From JBKBII01 sp046299415 (GTDB lineage: Bacteria; Pseudomonadota; Gammaproteobacteria; Ectothiorhodospirales; Ectothiorhodospiraceae), in the NCBI GenBank assembly GCA_046299415.1, contig JBKBII010000005.1:62001-126000 (forward strand): a stretch of 64,000 bases of DNA, given 5' to 3'. Numbering within the stretch: the first letter of the stretch is position 1; every line of letters begins with the position of its first letter. The notes beneath the pieces were generated by a model. It did no database searches. It saw nothing but the letters and a program-made list of their open reading frames with translations, and had not been told where the DNA came from. The translations under genes were made by a program, and so were the position numbers. Shown in pieces: positions 46,465 to 55,643 of the stretch.

Positions 46465-46947
46465 CATTCAGTCAATTCGAAGCATGCCGTCCACGGCGTA
46501 AACACCAGTACGCGTGAGTGGCCACGAGATCACTCACGCGTAACCCCATCAGCTCTCGACTCTCATCGAGTCGGGTCGGCTCCAGTCAGAACAAGTGCGC
46601 AGATCGCGTCGAACGTTCTCGAGCGTCATCGGCCAATCCGTTTCCAGACGTGGTCGGGCCGCCCGTTTTGAGCTCAAAGCTCCAAGACGAATCTCGCATC
46701 GACCCCTGCACCAAACCCGCGCCTCGGCCGCGGATTGATTGTCCGTCTCGCGTCCCATTTCGGTCGCTAACGAGGGCACCATTCGGTTCCGAACACATCA
46801 GAATCAGCGCATCTCAGAGGTGTGCAGCGATTGACGACGAAACCGCTTCCGAACACCATCTCACCGACCACTCGCCCAACCCAGGGCGATTCCATTCGGC
46901 CGGCCGATTCGACTGTCTCAGTCGCCACCATTTAGGTTTTGCGATCC
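46465..46947. other. Intergenic region ppi-lpxH
   Basis: 483 bases, longer than usual for this pair. It contains the 12-bp inverted repeat listed separately. An overlapping frame from 46518 lacks any family match and was not called. Confidence 0.45.
46509..46542. repeat. 12-bp perfect inverted repeat after the cyclophilin gene
   Basis: TACGCGTGAGTG (46509-46520) and its exact complement (46531-46542) flank a 10-base loop, 45 bases after the cyclophilin stop. There is no T run, so it may be a terminator of non-canonical type or an operator. Confidence 0.8.
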
Positions 46948-47904
46948 ATGGCGTTCACGACAGCACTCAAGACAACGACGCTACGCCCGCGCCCCACCCC
47001 CGAAGAAATGCGGCCACTAAAGGGGCGCTCGGTATGGATCTCCGACCTACATCTCGATCGCGAGCCCAACGCGGTCTCTCGGGCACTATTCAGCTGGCTC
47101 GAGGACGATCTCGTGCGACAGGCCGACGACCTTTTCATCCTCGGCGATCTATTCGAATACTGGGTGGGCGATGACGATTGCTTCGCCGTGGCCGACCAAC
47201 TCGCCCAAACGCTCGCGACACTGAAACCCAACGTCTGGCTACAACATGGCAATCGCGACTTTTTGTTAGGCACCGACTTCGCCGCGCGCGCCAACGCCAA
47301 ACTGCTCCCGGAAGCCGCCGTGATCAACACCGGAAACGTCCGCGTCGCCGTTCAGCACGGCGATGCATTGTGCTGGGCCGATCAACGCTATCAGGCCTTC
47401 CGAGCGCAGACTCGAAACATCGAGTGGCAACAAAGCATGCTCGCGCTACCACTCGCCGAACGTATCGCTGAGGCCAAGCGTCTGCGAGCGGCAAGCCGAG
47501 CCTCGCAGGCCGCGTGTACCGATGCTCGCTCAACCGAATCCGCCATCACCGATGTCGATCCCGACGCCGTAACAGCCGCGCTCGACGACGCCAAGGCCAG
47601 TCTTCTGATTCACGGCCACACCCACCGGCCGGCGATCCACCGAGCCCCGCCGCACTCCAATCATGATCCGAATACTCGCAGCGAGACGACCGCCACAACC
47701 GATGGCCGGGATTTCCAGCCACCTGAGACAGGATCGCCATCGGACCGATGGCGGATCGTGCTGCCCGACTGGGACCGTCGACCGGGTTACTTGCTGCTCG
47801 AGGTCGAGGACAGCCCGTCTTCACATGGAGGCGCGAGTTGGGGACAGACACTCGGCTCCACGCTGCGCTTTGAATTACGCGATTTGCATCACCAACCCTA
47901 CTGA
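46948..47904 (+). CDS. lpxH: UDP-2,3-diacylglucosamine diphosphatase LpxH, enlarged
   Basis: A peripheral membrane enzyme of lipid A synthesis that hydrolyses UDP-2,3-diacylglucosamine to lipid X. The metallophosphoesterase motifs are complete: WISDLHLD, LGDLFEYWVGDD, QHGNRDFLLG, VQHGDALC, LLIHGHTHRPAIH. The length is 318 residues against about 240. The extra sequence is an Ala/Asp-rich insertion before the HGHTH motif (about 190-215) and a Ser/Thr/Asp-rich insertion after it (about 235-270). The ATG at 46948 is preferred; a TTG lies three codons upstream. It is convergent with the CBS gene. Confidence 0.94.
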   Translation: MAFTTALKTTTLRPRPTPEEMRPLKGRSVWISDLHLDREPNAVSRALFSWLEDDLVRQADDLFILGDLFEYWVGDDDCFAVADQLAQTLATLKPNVWLQHGNRDFLLGTDFAARANAKLLPEAAVINTGNVRVAVQHGDALCWADQRYQAFRAQTRNIEWQQSMLALPLAERIAEAKRLRAASRASQAACTDARSTESAITDVDPDAVTAALDDAKASLLIHGHTHRPAIHRAPPHSNHDPNTRSETTATTDGRDFQPPETGSPSDRWRIVLPDWDRRPGYLLLEVEDSPSSHGGASWGQTLGSTLRFELRDLHHQPY

Positions 47905-47950
47905 TCGGCGACAACGCCCGGATGCGGCGGCCGTGGCCGCGTCGAACCGT

Positions 47951-48394
47951 TCAAGACGCGGTCGGGTCCGGATCACCGATCAGCGCCACAATGGCATCGA
48001 CGATGTCGTTCATCGAAATAATCCCCGCCAACCCATCGCCATCGACAACAACGATCCGCCGTATACCCTGGCTCACCATCAGGCGCGCGACGTACTTCAA
48101 TTCGAGTTCAGGCCCCACTGTAATCACCGGCTTGGCCACCACGTCGTAGACGTTGATCAAATCAATATCGCCCTCTTCGGCAACGATCGTGCGCAAGATC
48201 GTGGTGTACGTCAGAATCCCGAACGCATCGTGCGGATGCGCCTTCTCGACCACCAGCGACTTGACCTTGCGCCTGCGCAACTCACCCAGTGCATCCCGCA
48301 GCGTGGCAAACGCCGAAATCGTCGCCACCTCGCGCACCATGATGTCGCGAACCAGAAGCGGCCGCTCCGCGCCATGCTGTAGTTCAAAGTTCAT
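47951..48394 (-). CDS. CBS-pair domain protein
   Basis: A 147-residue protein made almost entirely of two CBS domains: VRDIMVREVATISAFATLRDAL, and PVITVGPELELKYVARLMVSQGIRRIVVVDG followed by AGIISMNDIVDAIV. CBS pairs bind adenine nucleotides and gate transporters or enzymes. The ATG at 48394 is chosen because it overlaps the PII-like gene by 11 bases; longer frames add unmatched residues. It is the last gene of the GDSL-DUF1538-PII-CBS series and is likely a nucleotide-sensing regulator of the DUF1538 transporter (inferred from context). Confidence 0.88.
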   Translation of the reverse strand: MNFELQHGAERPLLVRDIMVREVATISAFATLRDALGELRRRKVKSLVVEKAHPHDAFGILTYTTILRTIVAEEGDIDLINVYDVVAKPVITVGPELELKYVARLMVSQGIRRIVVVDGDGLAGIISMNDIVDAIVALIGDPDPTAS

Positions 48395-48740
48395 CGCGGA
48401 CCTCCTCCTGAAAGCGGTCGAGCTGCCGCCAGTCGATCCCGACGATATGCTCCAGCGGCAGGGTAAACACCACGCCACAGCTCTTTTGTCGTAACTCGAG
48501 CCCCGTCGACAGCGCCTTCATGACCTTGAGCGAAAGTTTTTTCTCGAGCACCATCAACAGCACAGTCTGCCCGCCCTCAAAGGTCAGTCCAAAAAAGGTT
48601 TTCTTTGCCTCGGCGCCCAGACCCCTGGCATTCAATATCGTGATCCCGCCGGCACCCGCCTCACGTGCCAGATCAATCGCACGTTCCTCGAGCTCGTCGG
48701 CCAACACCGCCACACACACCGAAAACTTCATCGCATTCAT
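48384..48740 (-). CDS. PII-like signalling protein
   Basis: A 118-residue protein of the PII/GlnB superfamily, divergent from classical GlnB and GlnK. The ferredoxin-like pattern is visible: VCVAVLADELEERAIDLAREAGAGG as beta1-alpha1, a Gly-rich T-loop region (LNARGLGAEAKKTFFG) without the usual uridylylated Tyr, and a C-terminal SCGVVFTLPLEHIVGID resembling the PII end. It lies between the DUF1538 transporter gene and the CBS gene, a setting known for PII-like proteins that control transporters. The ligand is unknown. Confidence 0.82.
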   Translation of the reverse strand: MNAMKFSVCVAVLADELEERAIDLAREAGAGGITILNARGLGAEAKKTFFGLTFEGGQTVLLMVLEKKLSLKVMKALSTGLELRQKSCGVVFTLPLEHIVGIDWRQLDRFQEEVRDEL

Positions 48741-49023
48741 TCTCCCGACAGACCCGCCGACAACCGTCGTTTAACGTCCTCGACGCCGACTCGAAATACC
48801 GGATTCCAGACCTCTCACGCGGGCGCATGACGGCCCCAGCACCATCGACGGTGATCGGTTGCATCAGCCACCCAGACCGCACGCTCATTGCAACGCGATA
48901 CCGCGGCGCGAATCGCCGATGAATCTCTCCGCACAGCGCAGAGCGCCGAATCGTCCCGCTTGACGCGCGAGCGTCGCGAGCATGATGCCGAACCGGATCA
49001 TCGCGTCGATCGCAGCCTGTCTA

Positions 49024-50631
49024 TCACTTTTCCGGTGACGCCCGCTCGCGCCATCGCGTCCGCGCCTCGATAATGATTGCGTAGCTCAAAACCGTCACGA
49101 TCGGAAAAATCGACGCGAACGCAATCAAGCCAAAACCATCGATCAATGGATCGCGGCCCGGTATCTGCGTCGCCAAACCGATACCCAGGGCGGTCACCAA
49201 CGGTACCGTCACCTCAGACGTTGTCACACCGCCCAAATCAAAAGCCAACGCGACGATATAGCGCGGCGCCAGAAGCGTCAGGACGATCACGATCGCGTAG
49301 CCGCCCATGATGTAGTAGTGAATCGAATCACCCGCAACGATGCGGTGCACGCCAATCGTGATTCCGATCGCCACGCCAAACGCCACCAAAAGACGAATCG
49401 TCGCGCCATTCAGCCGCCCGCCGGCCGCCTCGGCCGCACGCTCGCCAATCGCGATCAACGCAGGCTCGGCCATCGTCGTCGCGAAGCCAATCGCGAAAGC
49501 GAACACGTACAGCCACAACCACAAATTTCCGGAGATCAACTGCTCCGCCATCGCCTCGCCGATCGGGAACAAGCCCAATTTCAGGCCAACAACAAACGCA
49601 TACAACCCAAACAACACCATCACGAACCCAAACAAAACCTTGGGCAGGTGCGCAATCGGCCGCCGCAACACGAAGTACTGAAACACAACGACCACAATCA
49701 AAATCGGGACTACATCCAGCAACATGCCAGCGAGCCCTTGAAGCGTCTCGAGCCACCACGGCGCGGTCGCGGCCGAGTCCACCAAGTCGACGACACCCGG
49801 TCCCTGCGCACTCGTATTCAGCGCATCGACGGCAGCCGCATCCTCGGTCTCATCAGTCTGAGCAGGAGCGCCCCAACCGGCGTAGACGACGATGCCGTAG
49901 AGCTGCACCGTGATCATCGGCACCATCACGGCCAAAGCGATCAGCCCAAAGCCGTCGCTCAGGACGTTGCGTCCCTTCAGCGAGCTCGCCAAACCCATGC
50001 CCAGCGCCGCCACCAGCGGCACCGTGACGATATTGGTCGTCACGCCACCTGAATCATAGGCCAGGCCCACGATCTCCTCGGGCGCAAAGAACGTTACAGC
50101 GATTACTGTCAGGTAACCCGCAATCATGTAGCCCTGCAGCGGATGACCCAGTACGGTACGCAGCACCCCGAGCATGACCACGAACCCGACCGAAAACGCC
50201 ACGATCAGGCGCAGCGTCAAAGCGTCGATTCGTCCATCGCTGACGATCGCCGCCTGCTCGGCCACTGCGATCAACGCAGGCTCCGCGATCACCGTGGCAA
50301 AACCGAGCGAAAAACCGAACGTCATCAGTAAAGGAAGCGAACCACGGCGCGCAAACTGATTGGCGAGATTGCGCCCAATCGGGAAAATTCCGAGATCCAG
50401 CCCCTGCAAGAACAGCGCGATCCCGAAGACCACAACGACCAGTCCTGCCACCATGGCCAAGGCGCCTTCGGGCACTTGCTGCAAAATCAACGCTTGAAAA
50501 AAAACCACCACGACCAGGATCGGCGCCAAATTACGTGCGGCGTGCCACAACGCCCCACCAAAAATCACCAACGAGCGCGCCGCCGCAGAGCTCACACGTC
50601 GCGATACGGCTTGTACATTCGGCCAATTCAC
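49024..50631 (-). CDS. DUF1538 integral membrane protein with internal duplication
   Basis: A 535-residue membrane protein with two DUF1538 halves. The repeat is clear by eye: LAYDSGGVTTNIVTVPLVAALG in the first half and LAFDLGGVTTSEVTVPLVTALG in the second, each followed by a DGFGLIA motif and preceded by an AEPALIA motif. About twelve hydrophobic segments are visible. From memory, a DUF1538 pair in Halomonas (UmpAB) was reported as a Na+(K+)/H+ antiporter, so a monovalent-cation antiporter is the best guess. The ATG overlaps the stop of the upstream GDSL gene. PII-like and CBS genes follow. Confidence 0.85.
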   Translation of the reverse strand: MNWPNVQAVSRRVSSAAARSLVIFGGALWHAARNLAPILVVVVFFQALILQQVPEGALAMVAGLVVVVFGIALFLQGLDLGIFPIGRNLANQFARRGSLPLLMTFGFSLGFATVIAEPALIAVAEQAAIVSDGRIDALTLRLIVAFSVGFVVMLGVLRTVLGHPLQGYMIAGYLTVIAVTFFAPEEIVGLAYDSGGVTTNIVTVPLVAALGMGLASSLKGRNVLSDGFGLIALAVMVPMITVQLYGIVVYAGWGAPAQTDETEDAAAVDALNTSAQGPGVVDLVDSAATAPWWLETLQGLAGMLLDVVPILIVVVVFQYFVLRRPIAHLPKVLFGFVMVLFGLYAFVVGLKLGLFPIGEAMAEQLISGNLWLWLYVFAFAIGFATTMAEPALIAIGERAAEAAGGRLNGATIRLLVAFGVAIGITIGVHRIVAGDSIHYYIMGGYAIVIVLTLLAPRYIVALAFDLGGVTTSEVTVPLVTALGIGLATQIPGRDPLIDGFGLIAFASIFPIVTVLSYAIIIEARTRWRERASPEK

Positions 50632-51245
50632 AACGCCCCCGCCTGCGTCAACGCCGATTTGATCGCTGCAGCGATCACGGCATTGCCCGCTGCGTTGGGG
50701 TGCGCGCGATCGGCCCGCAGGGCAGGATCACTCAACACCGTCACAAACGCATCGAATTCCAGCACTACACCACGGCGTACTGCCAGATCTGCGTACAGAT
50801 CGGCCGCGCGCAACCGGATCAACCTCGGCTCGGGCACAGCTACCAGCACAACCAGGGCACCGGACGCTTCGATTGAATCAATCATCGCCTCAAGATTCCG
50901 AATCAACGCTTCGCGATCGAGTTGACGCAACAAATCATTCCCTCCATGCGTCAAGAGGACGAGATTAGGGCGTTCACGCGCCAGCACGCCCGGCAGCCGC
51001 TCTCGTCCCGCCGCGCTGACCTCCCCGCTCACGCCCGCATTGATCACTTCCCGATCGATAGCCCGAGCCAATACACTCGGCCAATCTCGACCCGGCTCAC
51101 CGCGACTGCCCAAAGTCAACGAATCACCAAACGCGAGGATCACGGCGTCGCTCGGCAACAACGTCAACTGCGCCTGCGGTGAACGTCCGCAACCTACTAG
51201 CAACGCGATCGACAGCACGATCGCAACAACAACCAACGACTTCAT
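50628..51245 (-). CDS. GDSL-family lipoprotein (TesA-like esterase)
   Basis: A 205-residue SGNH hydrolase of the TesA/arylesterase type. The start at 51245 gives a lipoprotein signal (MKSLVVVAIVLSIALLVGC). The catalytic blocks are present: ILAFGDSLTLG with Ser, Gly in NAGVSGEV, Asn in LLTHGGNDLL, and Asp-His in DRAHPNAAGNAV. It therefore acts on the periplasmic face of a membrane. Its stop overlaps the DUF1538 ATG by four bases, so the two are coupled. Why an esterase is coupled to an ion transporter is not clear. The substrate is unknown. Confidence 0.9.
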   Translation of the reverse strand: MKSLVVVAIVLSIALLVGCGRSPQAQLTLLPSDAVILAFGDSLTLGSRGEPGRDWPSVLARAIDREVINAGVSGEVSAAGRERLPGVLARERPNLVLLTHGGNDLLRQLDREALIRNLEAMIDSIEASGALVVLVAVPEPRLIRLRAADLYADLAVRRGVVLEFDAFVTVLSDPALRADRAHPNAAGNAVIAAAIKSALTQAGAL

Positions 51246-51652
51246 CGACACCACCAACCCACGCGAAAACAAACCGCTCTCTTTCACACGCAAGGCATCC
51301 ACGCGACCGAAACGCGTGTTGATGTCGCGGTAGCCCTCCGGCGGCGAGCGGCAAGACTGACAAGAACACCCAGCGCGGTCATACATGTGTACCCACTCAT
51401 GCGTCTTCGCTTGTACCCAGTGCTGCTCCCTCTATGATCGGTCAGCCGCGACCCACATCGTTTCACCCCGATCCAAAACGCGTCGCCGCACGGGCTTATT
51501 TATCCGCACTCAAAAGCCCTAAACAGCATGGCGTCACGCAACCGCACGGCCCAGAAACACCATCGTACCGCCCGCGGCCCGGTGGCGTTGCGCCCGACAT
51601 ATCAGCCGAGCCAACACGATTTCACTTCGAAGCGACTCGTCGAAGTAGCTCG
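51246..51652. other. Intergenic region GDSL-DUF455
   Basis: 407 bases between two minus-strand genes, probably holding the GDSL operon promoter. No hairpin, repeat or gene is recognised. Confidence 0.4.
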
Positions 51653-52561
51653 TCAGCGGCCCTCCGCCTTTAACTCGCGGTGGGCTGCATTTGCCAAGGC
51701 CTCGAGTCCTGCGCGCTCGACCGCATTGAAACCGGCACGCGCGCGCGCCTCCCAGTCAAAAGGCGGCGTCACCCGCGACGCGGCATGGCGGCGCAACAAC
51801 GCAATGAACGTCGCATCCGGGTCAAGCCCTCGACTGAGTGCGAGGTACCGAAACCACTCGCTCCCGATCGCCACGTGAGCGACCTCCTCGTGATGGATCA
51901 AGCGCAGAATCGCTGCACTCTCGTCATCACCCACCGCTTCGAGTCGCTTGATCATTCCCGGCGTCACATCAAGTCCGCGTGCCTCGAGCAAGCGTGGTAC
52001 GAGCGCCATACGCTCGAGCGGATCGTGACGGGTCGCGAAGCACATCGCCCACAAGCCATCATGGGCCGGGTAATCGCCGTAGTCGGCACCAAGACTGAGA
52101 AGGCGCGCCCGCAGCATGCGGAAGTGTCGAGTTTCCTCCGTCGCAACGCGCAACCAGTCGGACACAAAGGCCAAAGGCAAATCCCGAAACCGATACGCGG
52201 CATCCAGCGCAAGCTGAATCGCGTTGAACTCGATGTGCGCGACGGCGTGTAACAACGCCACACGTCCCGCATGAGTCCCGAGCCCACGGGGCGACAGATG
52301 CCGCGGCGACACCAAACGCGGGTGGAAGGGGCGTCCCGGCCGCGGCAGCTCGCGAATCGGCGGTCCTTGATCCTGCGGCGAACGCTGCAATGCACCTGAC
52401 CACCAATCCTCGAACAACGTTTCGACCCGCTCGCACTTCAGCGCGGGATCACGCGTCAGCAATGCCCGCTCCAACACGTCATCGAGCGTCGGCTTCTTCG
52501 TACCTCGCACGATCATCGCCCCGCTCGACGTCGCGCGAGTACCGGCATCGTCATGCCTCAT
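51653..52561 (-). CDS. DUF455 ferritin-like protein
   Basis: A 302-residue cytosolic protein of the DUF455 family with a ferritin-like di-iron four-helix pattern: HAVAHIEFNAIQLALDAAYRF, then ATEETRHFRM (ExxH), then IHHEEVAHVAIG (ExxH). The family is distantly related to MiaE-type di-iron oxygenases. The ATG at 52561 has AGGCGG upstream; the long frame before it overlaps the TPMT gene and is not protein-like. It follows the TPMT-like gene by 49 bases. The reaction is unknown. Confidence 0.85.
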   Translation of the reverse strand: MRHDDAGTRATSSGAMIVRGTKKPTLDDVLERALLTRDPALKCERVETLFEDWWSGALQRSPQDQGPPIRELPRPGRPFHPRLVSPRHLSPRGLGTHAGRVALLHAVAHIEFNAIQLALDAAYRFRDLPLAFVSDWLRVATEETRHFRMLRARLLSLGADYGDYPAHDGLWAMCFATRHDPLERMALVPRLLEARGLDVTPGMIKRLEAVGDDESAAILRLIHHEEVAHVAIGSEWFRYLALSRGLDPDATFIALLRRHAASRVTPPFDWEARARAGFNAVERAGLEALANAAHRELKAEGR

Positions 52562-52610
52562 GCGGGCGCCGCCTAGGCGCATCGTATCGGGACCAAAACC
52601 GCTCGGCCGA

Positions 52611-53435
52611 TCAGCGACGGGACAACGCATACAGCCACTCCTGCTTGCCACTCGTATGTGGCGTCGCGCCGAGTGGATCGCTCCACCGCCATTCGGACGC
52701 ATCGAACAACTCACGCATCTCGACGAGATCACAGTGATACGGCGGCCCACCACGACGCGGCACCTGCATGAAACAAGCGAACAGCACCCCACCGGGACGA
52801 AGCCACGCATGCAATCTCGACGCGTAATCAGCACGCTGCTCTGGATCGATCGCGCACAAACAGGTCTGCTCATAAACGGCATCGAGTCGCGCGCGCGCCC
52901 AATCATCGCCAAGCGCCTGCAGCGACCACTCGAATAAATCAGCCTGTGCCAGCCGCACACGCTCGCTGAGTCCCTTGTGTATTAACCGCTCCTGCAACGA
53001 TTTCAGCGGCGTTGGTGCCGCATCCAGCGCAATCACTCTCCAGCCCCGCTCGGCAGCTGCGACCACCTCGTACCCTGTCCCGCAACCCGGAATCAACAGA
53101 CCAGGACCGAGCCCCGTCGCCACAGCCAGTCGACCGTCGCGATTCTGCGTTGAATCAGCTTTTGGAAAATCTTCAGTCTCGGGAGCCCAACCTAACGATC
53201 GGCAGTACGCCTGGAACACCTCGAACGATGGTGACACGACGCCGCGGTCCCAACCCGTATCCCCCGCGCGATAACGGGCGTCCCATTTCTCGCCCACCCC
53301 GGATGTGTGCGTCTCAAATGCGCCTACACCCGGTTTGCCCATCTCGTGTTCATCAACCCCGGACCGATCGGCCCGGGGCTTCGCCTCATCGGCATGACCC
53401 ACGCCCGATGCGCTGATCCGGTCGACCTTTTGCAT
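52611..53435 (-). CDS. Thiopurine methyltransferase-like SAM-dependent methyltransferase
   Basis: A 274-residue class I methyltransferase of the TPMT family. An N-terminal ~50-residue unmatched region is followed by KWDARYRAGDTGWDRG, SAM motif I in LIPGCGTGYEVVAAA, and the TPMT-type VYEQTCLCAIDPEQRADYA and PRRGGPPYHCD stretches. Bacterial members methylate thiol, selenium or tellurium compounds; the substrate here is not known. The ATG at 53435 has AAAGGA upstream. A bidirectional hairpin lies upstream at about 53607-53633. Confidence 0.88.
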   Translation of the reverse strand: MQKVDRISASGVGHADEAKPRADRSGVDEHEMGKPGVGAFETHTSGVGEKWDARYRAGDTGWDRGVVSPSFEVFQAYCRSLGWAPETEDFPKADSTQNRDGRLAVATGLGPGLLIPGCGTGYEVVAAAERGWRVIALDAAPTPLKSLQERLIHKGLSERVRLAQADLFEWSLQALGDDWARARLDAVYEQTCLCAIDPEQRADYASRLHAWLRPGGVLFACFMQVPRRGGPPYHCDLVEMRELFDASEWRWSDPLGATPHTSGKQEWLYALSRR

Positions 53436-54053
53436 GGCTTGTCCTTTCATCTAAGGGGACGAATGAATGGCTTCACATCAATGGCTCCACAGGCTCATCG
53501 CTGTGTTGCGCGCAGAACGTTCTCTCGCCGGAGCACTTGTTACGTCTCACAGCGCTGCAGGCGCCTTGCAGGGTCTACAGGGTTTTTGTGACATGTAACA
53601 AAAAATAGCCGCGCACTGTGACCCCCCGCGGCTTTTTAGCGTTTCCCTAACGGGGCGTGCCAATACGCAACGACGCCATCATCGGCTGAGATCGCCCGTA
53701 AAAACGCGCACCAACCGCGAGCTTCGCTCGCAGCCCTTCCCAGTCGCCGAAGCCCCGCCGCGAACGATCCCACCGGGATCGACCCCAAGAGTCGTTCAAA
53801 GCTGACTTTTTGAGCGTCGTTGCGCCGATCGTATTCAACCCGCCTCGCAGCGAATCGACCGCGCGCCAGGCTCGCGGCATCCCGCAAAGGCAAGAAAAGT
53901 CGTGCTCCCAGCGCGCTTTTGCCCGCCTTGCCTGTAGATTCGAAAACTCACGACACGCATCGTGCTCAACACACAACCACGCCCGCGGCCCGTCTCGATA
54001 CGACGGCATGGTCATCGACGTCCGCTCGGCTCTACGCATGCCAAGCGGGCCCA
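53436..54053. other. Intergenic region upstream of the TPMT-like gene
   Basis: 618 bases. A minus-strand frame (stop at 53647) is open to 54168 and overlaps the glycerate-kinase 3' end; its product is Trp/Arg-rich and unlike any family I know, so I do not call it a gene, although a terminator lies just after its stop. Confidence 0.35.
53607..53633. terminator. Bidirectional terminator
   Basis: AGCCGCG (53607-53613) and CGCGGCT (53627-53633) form a 7-bp stem with a C-rich 13-base loop. It is flanked by an A run before and a T run after, so it can work on both strands. It probably separates the glycerate-kinase unit from the TPMT-DUF455 unit. Confidence 0.75.
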
Positions 54054-55571
54054 TCAGCCTCGTGATTCCCAGCGCCGCGGCAAGAACAGTGCTAAGTCCA
54101 TTTGATTCGTCGCCGTAGGCCTTGCCGATAGCAGACGCGCGCCGACGCTGACCGCATGACGCCGCCAAAAACCATGACTGTCAGCCCGAGCCAGTGCCGC
54201 GCGCGCCGCATCAAGCAACGTCAAGGGCAACGGCTTATGTGGCAGCACCACGCCAGCGGCGTCGCCTGAACCATCGAATCCATCGCTCGCCCACAAAATG
54301 AGCCAGCCGCGCGCGTCCGCAACCGTCACGCCAGCGCGCGAGTCAGATTGCATACCCGATTCCAAAAGTGTCGACTCGCCAGACGGGCGATCACGACGCA
54401 TATCGAGCGCCCACTGCAACGCAAGATGCTGCACGCGCCCGCCGCGTCCCGGGCGTTCCGGTAAGCGCACAGGTCGCTCACCGACGGCCACCGCCATGGT
54501 ATTCGGGGGCGAACGCCCCCAATCAACACTCGGGTCATCGAGAGACAATATCATCGCCCGCTCGGATTCAACGCCGCGATGACGATCGACATCGAGCCAC
54601 GGCTCAAACGCTGTCGCCGCCCGCGCCAGACTCATCCCCGAGGCCAGAACCCGATGCGGAATCCTCGCCTGAGGATCATCGTCGGCGCTAGTCACCCAGC
54701 AGGGCGCAGAACCCACCACCTGCGCCGCCGCCTCATCTTCGACCGGCACGTCGGCAACGAGCCAGACCTCGGGGCGTGCTCCAGCGTCGAGCAAGCGTCG
54801 CCCAAGGCCGCCACCCTTGATCGCCGACCGCGCACGACGCGCTGCATTCAGAGTCACGATCGACGCACCGGAAGCAAGATGGTCACGCGTCCATACACCC
54901 AAGCCATCCGCCAAGCGCTTGATCCTCTCCGGGTCGCGCCCGCTCTCTTGACTCGACCTGCCGAGAGTCGACCGACGAGCCGCCGGGACATCACAACCGC
55001 AATCGTTGGCATCGACCCGATCGGAATCCGCGATCACCCTGAATGGATCAGTAGAAGATGCCGCCCGCGACCAATCGCTCCAACCCCGTCGATTCGGCCA
55101 CTCGACTAAGGCCGAAGCCCCACCCGAGAGCAGGACGACGACACGCTCATCGCGCCGACAATCCCGCACCCAATCCAGCAACGCCCGGCCCGCACGCAGC
55201 GAATCCTCGCCCGGCTCGGGATGCTCACCTCCAATCGCTTGCCATTGCGCAACTGCGCCTGCAACCAGCCTCGCATGATCGCCACCGGCGGCCGCTAACA
55301 ACGCCAACCAATCTGCCTCGCGACGATACCGCGAGTCTCGCGGATACAAGACCAGTAAACGCCGTGGACCGGCAATGCCACGAGTCACGCTACCGTCTAT
55401 CCAACCGGCGGCCATTGGTACCGCGAGCTTGCCCATGGCGATGACACTGTGGGCGCTGTCGTCCGCGTCCGCTTCCCGTGCCTGTGCAACCCAACGACGA
55501 CTATCGAGCTGAGCCTGAAAGCGACCGAAAATCGCGATCAGTGCATCGATTGATTCATCAGAATGACTCAT
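54054..55571 (-). CDS. Glycerate 2-kinase-type (DUF4147/MOFRL) protein, enlarged
   Basis: A 505-residue protein of the glycerate kinase type-2 family (GckA/TtuD), which phosphorylates D-glycerate. Signatures are VIAMGKLAVPMAAGW, GGEHPEPGEDSLRAGRALLDWV, VVVLLSGGASALVEWP, and a C-terminal MOFRL block with ILWASDGFDGSGDAAG. A ~60-residue Ser/Asp/Arg-rich insertion (about 175-240) follows the SGGASAL motif, and the core is otherwise shortened. It lies downstream of metZ on the same strand, about 70 bases away. Confidence 0.88.
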   Translation of the reverse strand: MSHSDESIDALIAIFGRFQAQLDSRRWVAQAREADADDSAHSVIAMGKLAVPMAAGWIDGSVTRGIAGPRRLLVLYPRDSRYRREADWLALLAAAGGDHARLVAGAVAQWQAIGGEHPEPGEDSLRAGRALLDWVRDCRRDERVVVLLSGGASALVEWPNRRGWSDWSRAASSTDPFRVIADSDRVDANDCGCDVPAARRSTLGRSSQESGRDPERIKRLADGLGVWTRDHLASGASIVTLNAARRARSAIKGGGLGRRLLDAGARPEVWLVADVPVEDEAAAQVVGSAPCWVTSADDDPQARIPHRVLASGMSLARAATAFEPWLDVDRHRGVESERAMILSLDDPSVDWGRSPPNTMAVAVGERPVRLPERPGRGGRVQHLALQWALDMRRDRPSGESTLLESGMQSDSRAGVTVADARGWLILWASDGFDGSGDAAGVVLPHKPLPLTLLDAARAALARADSHGFWRRHAVSVGARLLSARPTATNQMDLALFLPRRWESRG

Positions 55572-55643
55572 CGGATCGACTCGGCGGCTTAGCTCATGGG
55601 GCGCTCCGTTGGACCCGAGCCCCCATTGGCGGGCGACCTCACG

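Noticed and set aside
46518..47174. 218-codon plus-strand frame overlapping the start of lpxH
   Set aside because: It runs through the first metallophosphoesterase motifs of lpxH in another frame and has no match of its own.
53647..54168. 173-codon minus-strand frame after the glycerate-kinase gene
   Set aside because: It overlaps the kinase 3' end by about 115 bases, has no family resemblance and no good ribosome-binding site. Only the terminator downstream argues for it.
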